Origin: a bacterium
GTDB lineage: Bacteria; UBA9089; UBA9088
Length of the DNA: 6,090 nt
Assembly: GCA_040756715.1 (NCBI GenBank)
Contig: JBFLYE010000026.1
Coordinates: 1 to 6,090, forward strand
Reading direction: 5' to 3'
How positions within the stretch are numbered: position 1 is the stretch's first letter; each line of letters begins with the position of its first letter. A program made the position numbers and the translations under genes. The notes under the pieces were generated by a model. It saw nothing but the letters and a program-made list of their open reading frames with translations, was not told where the DNA came from and made no database searches. Positions 5,958 through 6,090 of the stretch are shown here, in pieces.

Positions 5958-6090
5958 ACCCCGTCAGGCTTCGCCTGATACCCCTTCAACACCCCGTCAG
6001 ACCTTACGGTCTGCCACCCCTCTGAAAGAGGGGAATTTCCCATGTTCCTCTTCTTCCCCCCATTCCCCTCTCCTAGAGGGGTGTCCCGAA
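5958..6090. repeat. Cluster of GC-rich hairpins; palindromic repeat element continuing past the window edge
   Basis: Four hairpins follow one another: TCAGGC/GCCTGA (5964-5969 with 5973-5978), CAGACC/GGTCTG (5998-6003 with 6008-6013), CCCCTCT/AGAGGGG (6017-6023 with 6027-6033) and the same CCCCTCT/AGAGGGG again (6065-6071 with 6075-6081). The first two each begin with the direct repeat ACCCCGTCAG (5958-5967 and 5991-6000). The last two sit in 22-base inverted arms, 6015-6036 and 6062-6083, identical but for the three loop bases, so the whole could also fold as one long cruciform. This GC-rich block stands out against AT-rich surroundings and contains no gene. It looks like a dispersed REP- or MITE-like element and may also stop transcription from the NuoE-like gene (hairpin three is followed by AATTT). 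No transposase is visible. Confidence 0.7.

Noticed and set aside
6005-6062. Short minus-strand frame of 19 codons reading into the hairpin cluster
   Set aside because: It is composed mainly of the palindromic repeat and has no recognisable domain; a repeat-derived chance frame.
5958-6090. CRISPR-like array reading of the terminal repeats
   Set aside because: There are only two copies of a 10-base direct repeat with hairpins as the repeated structure, no uniform repeat and spacer lengths, and no cas gene.

Overview
The window is AT-rich bacterial chromosome. Its coding strands are purine-rich, and arginine is written mostly as AGG/AGA. All recognisable genes are ordinary housekeeping genes: hisA, murA, murC, lysS and a NuoE-type [2Fe-2S] subunit. 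Peptidoglycan genes plus a TolC-type outer-membrane efflux fragment suggest a Gram-negative-type (diderm) bacterium. The gene order and the non-coding repeats look like those of a poorly characterised, uncultured lineage, but nothing here fixes the phylum.

Layout. Positions 1-100 are AT-rich and carry a short 7-bp-period repeat. From about 101 to 520 lies the C-terminal half of a TolC-family protein with no convincing start. After a gap of about 107 bp with a good sigma70-like promoter comes a plus-strand cluster, hisA (628-1353), murA (1441-2691) and murC (2688-4013). hisA and murA are separated by a spacer with a second 7-bp-period repeat, and murA and murC share an ATGA stop/start overlap. 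murC meets the minus-strand lysS (4008-5279) tail to tail with a 6-bp overlap. lysS and the NuoE-like gene (5377-5835) diverge from a compact intergenic region holding one promoter for each. The last 130 bp or so are a dense set of GC-rich hairpins forming part of a palindromic repeat that runs off the right edge.

How the genes relate. MurA and MurC are steps 1 and 3 of the cytoplasmic UDP-MurNAc-peptide route; MurB, the intervening step, is absent here. HisA belongs to histidine synthesis and sits without other his genes. LysRS charges tRNA-Lys. The NuoE-like protein would pass electrons in a complex I-type or hydrogenase-type assembly, but no partner gene is visible.

I found no phage genes, transposase, CRISPR array, defence system, tRNA or rRNA. 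The less ordinary signals are two promoters placed so that hisA and lysS would be leaderless, two related heptad repeats, the terminal palindromic cluster, a compact LysRS, and the truncated TolC gene.
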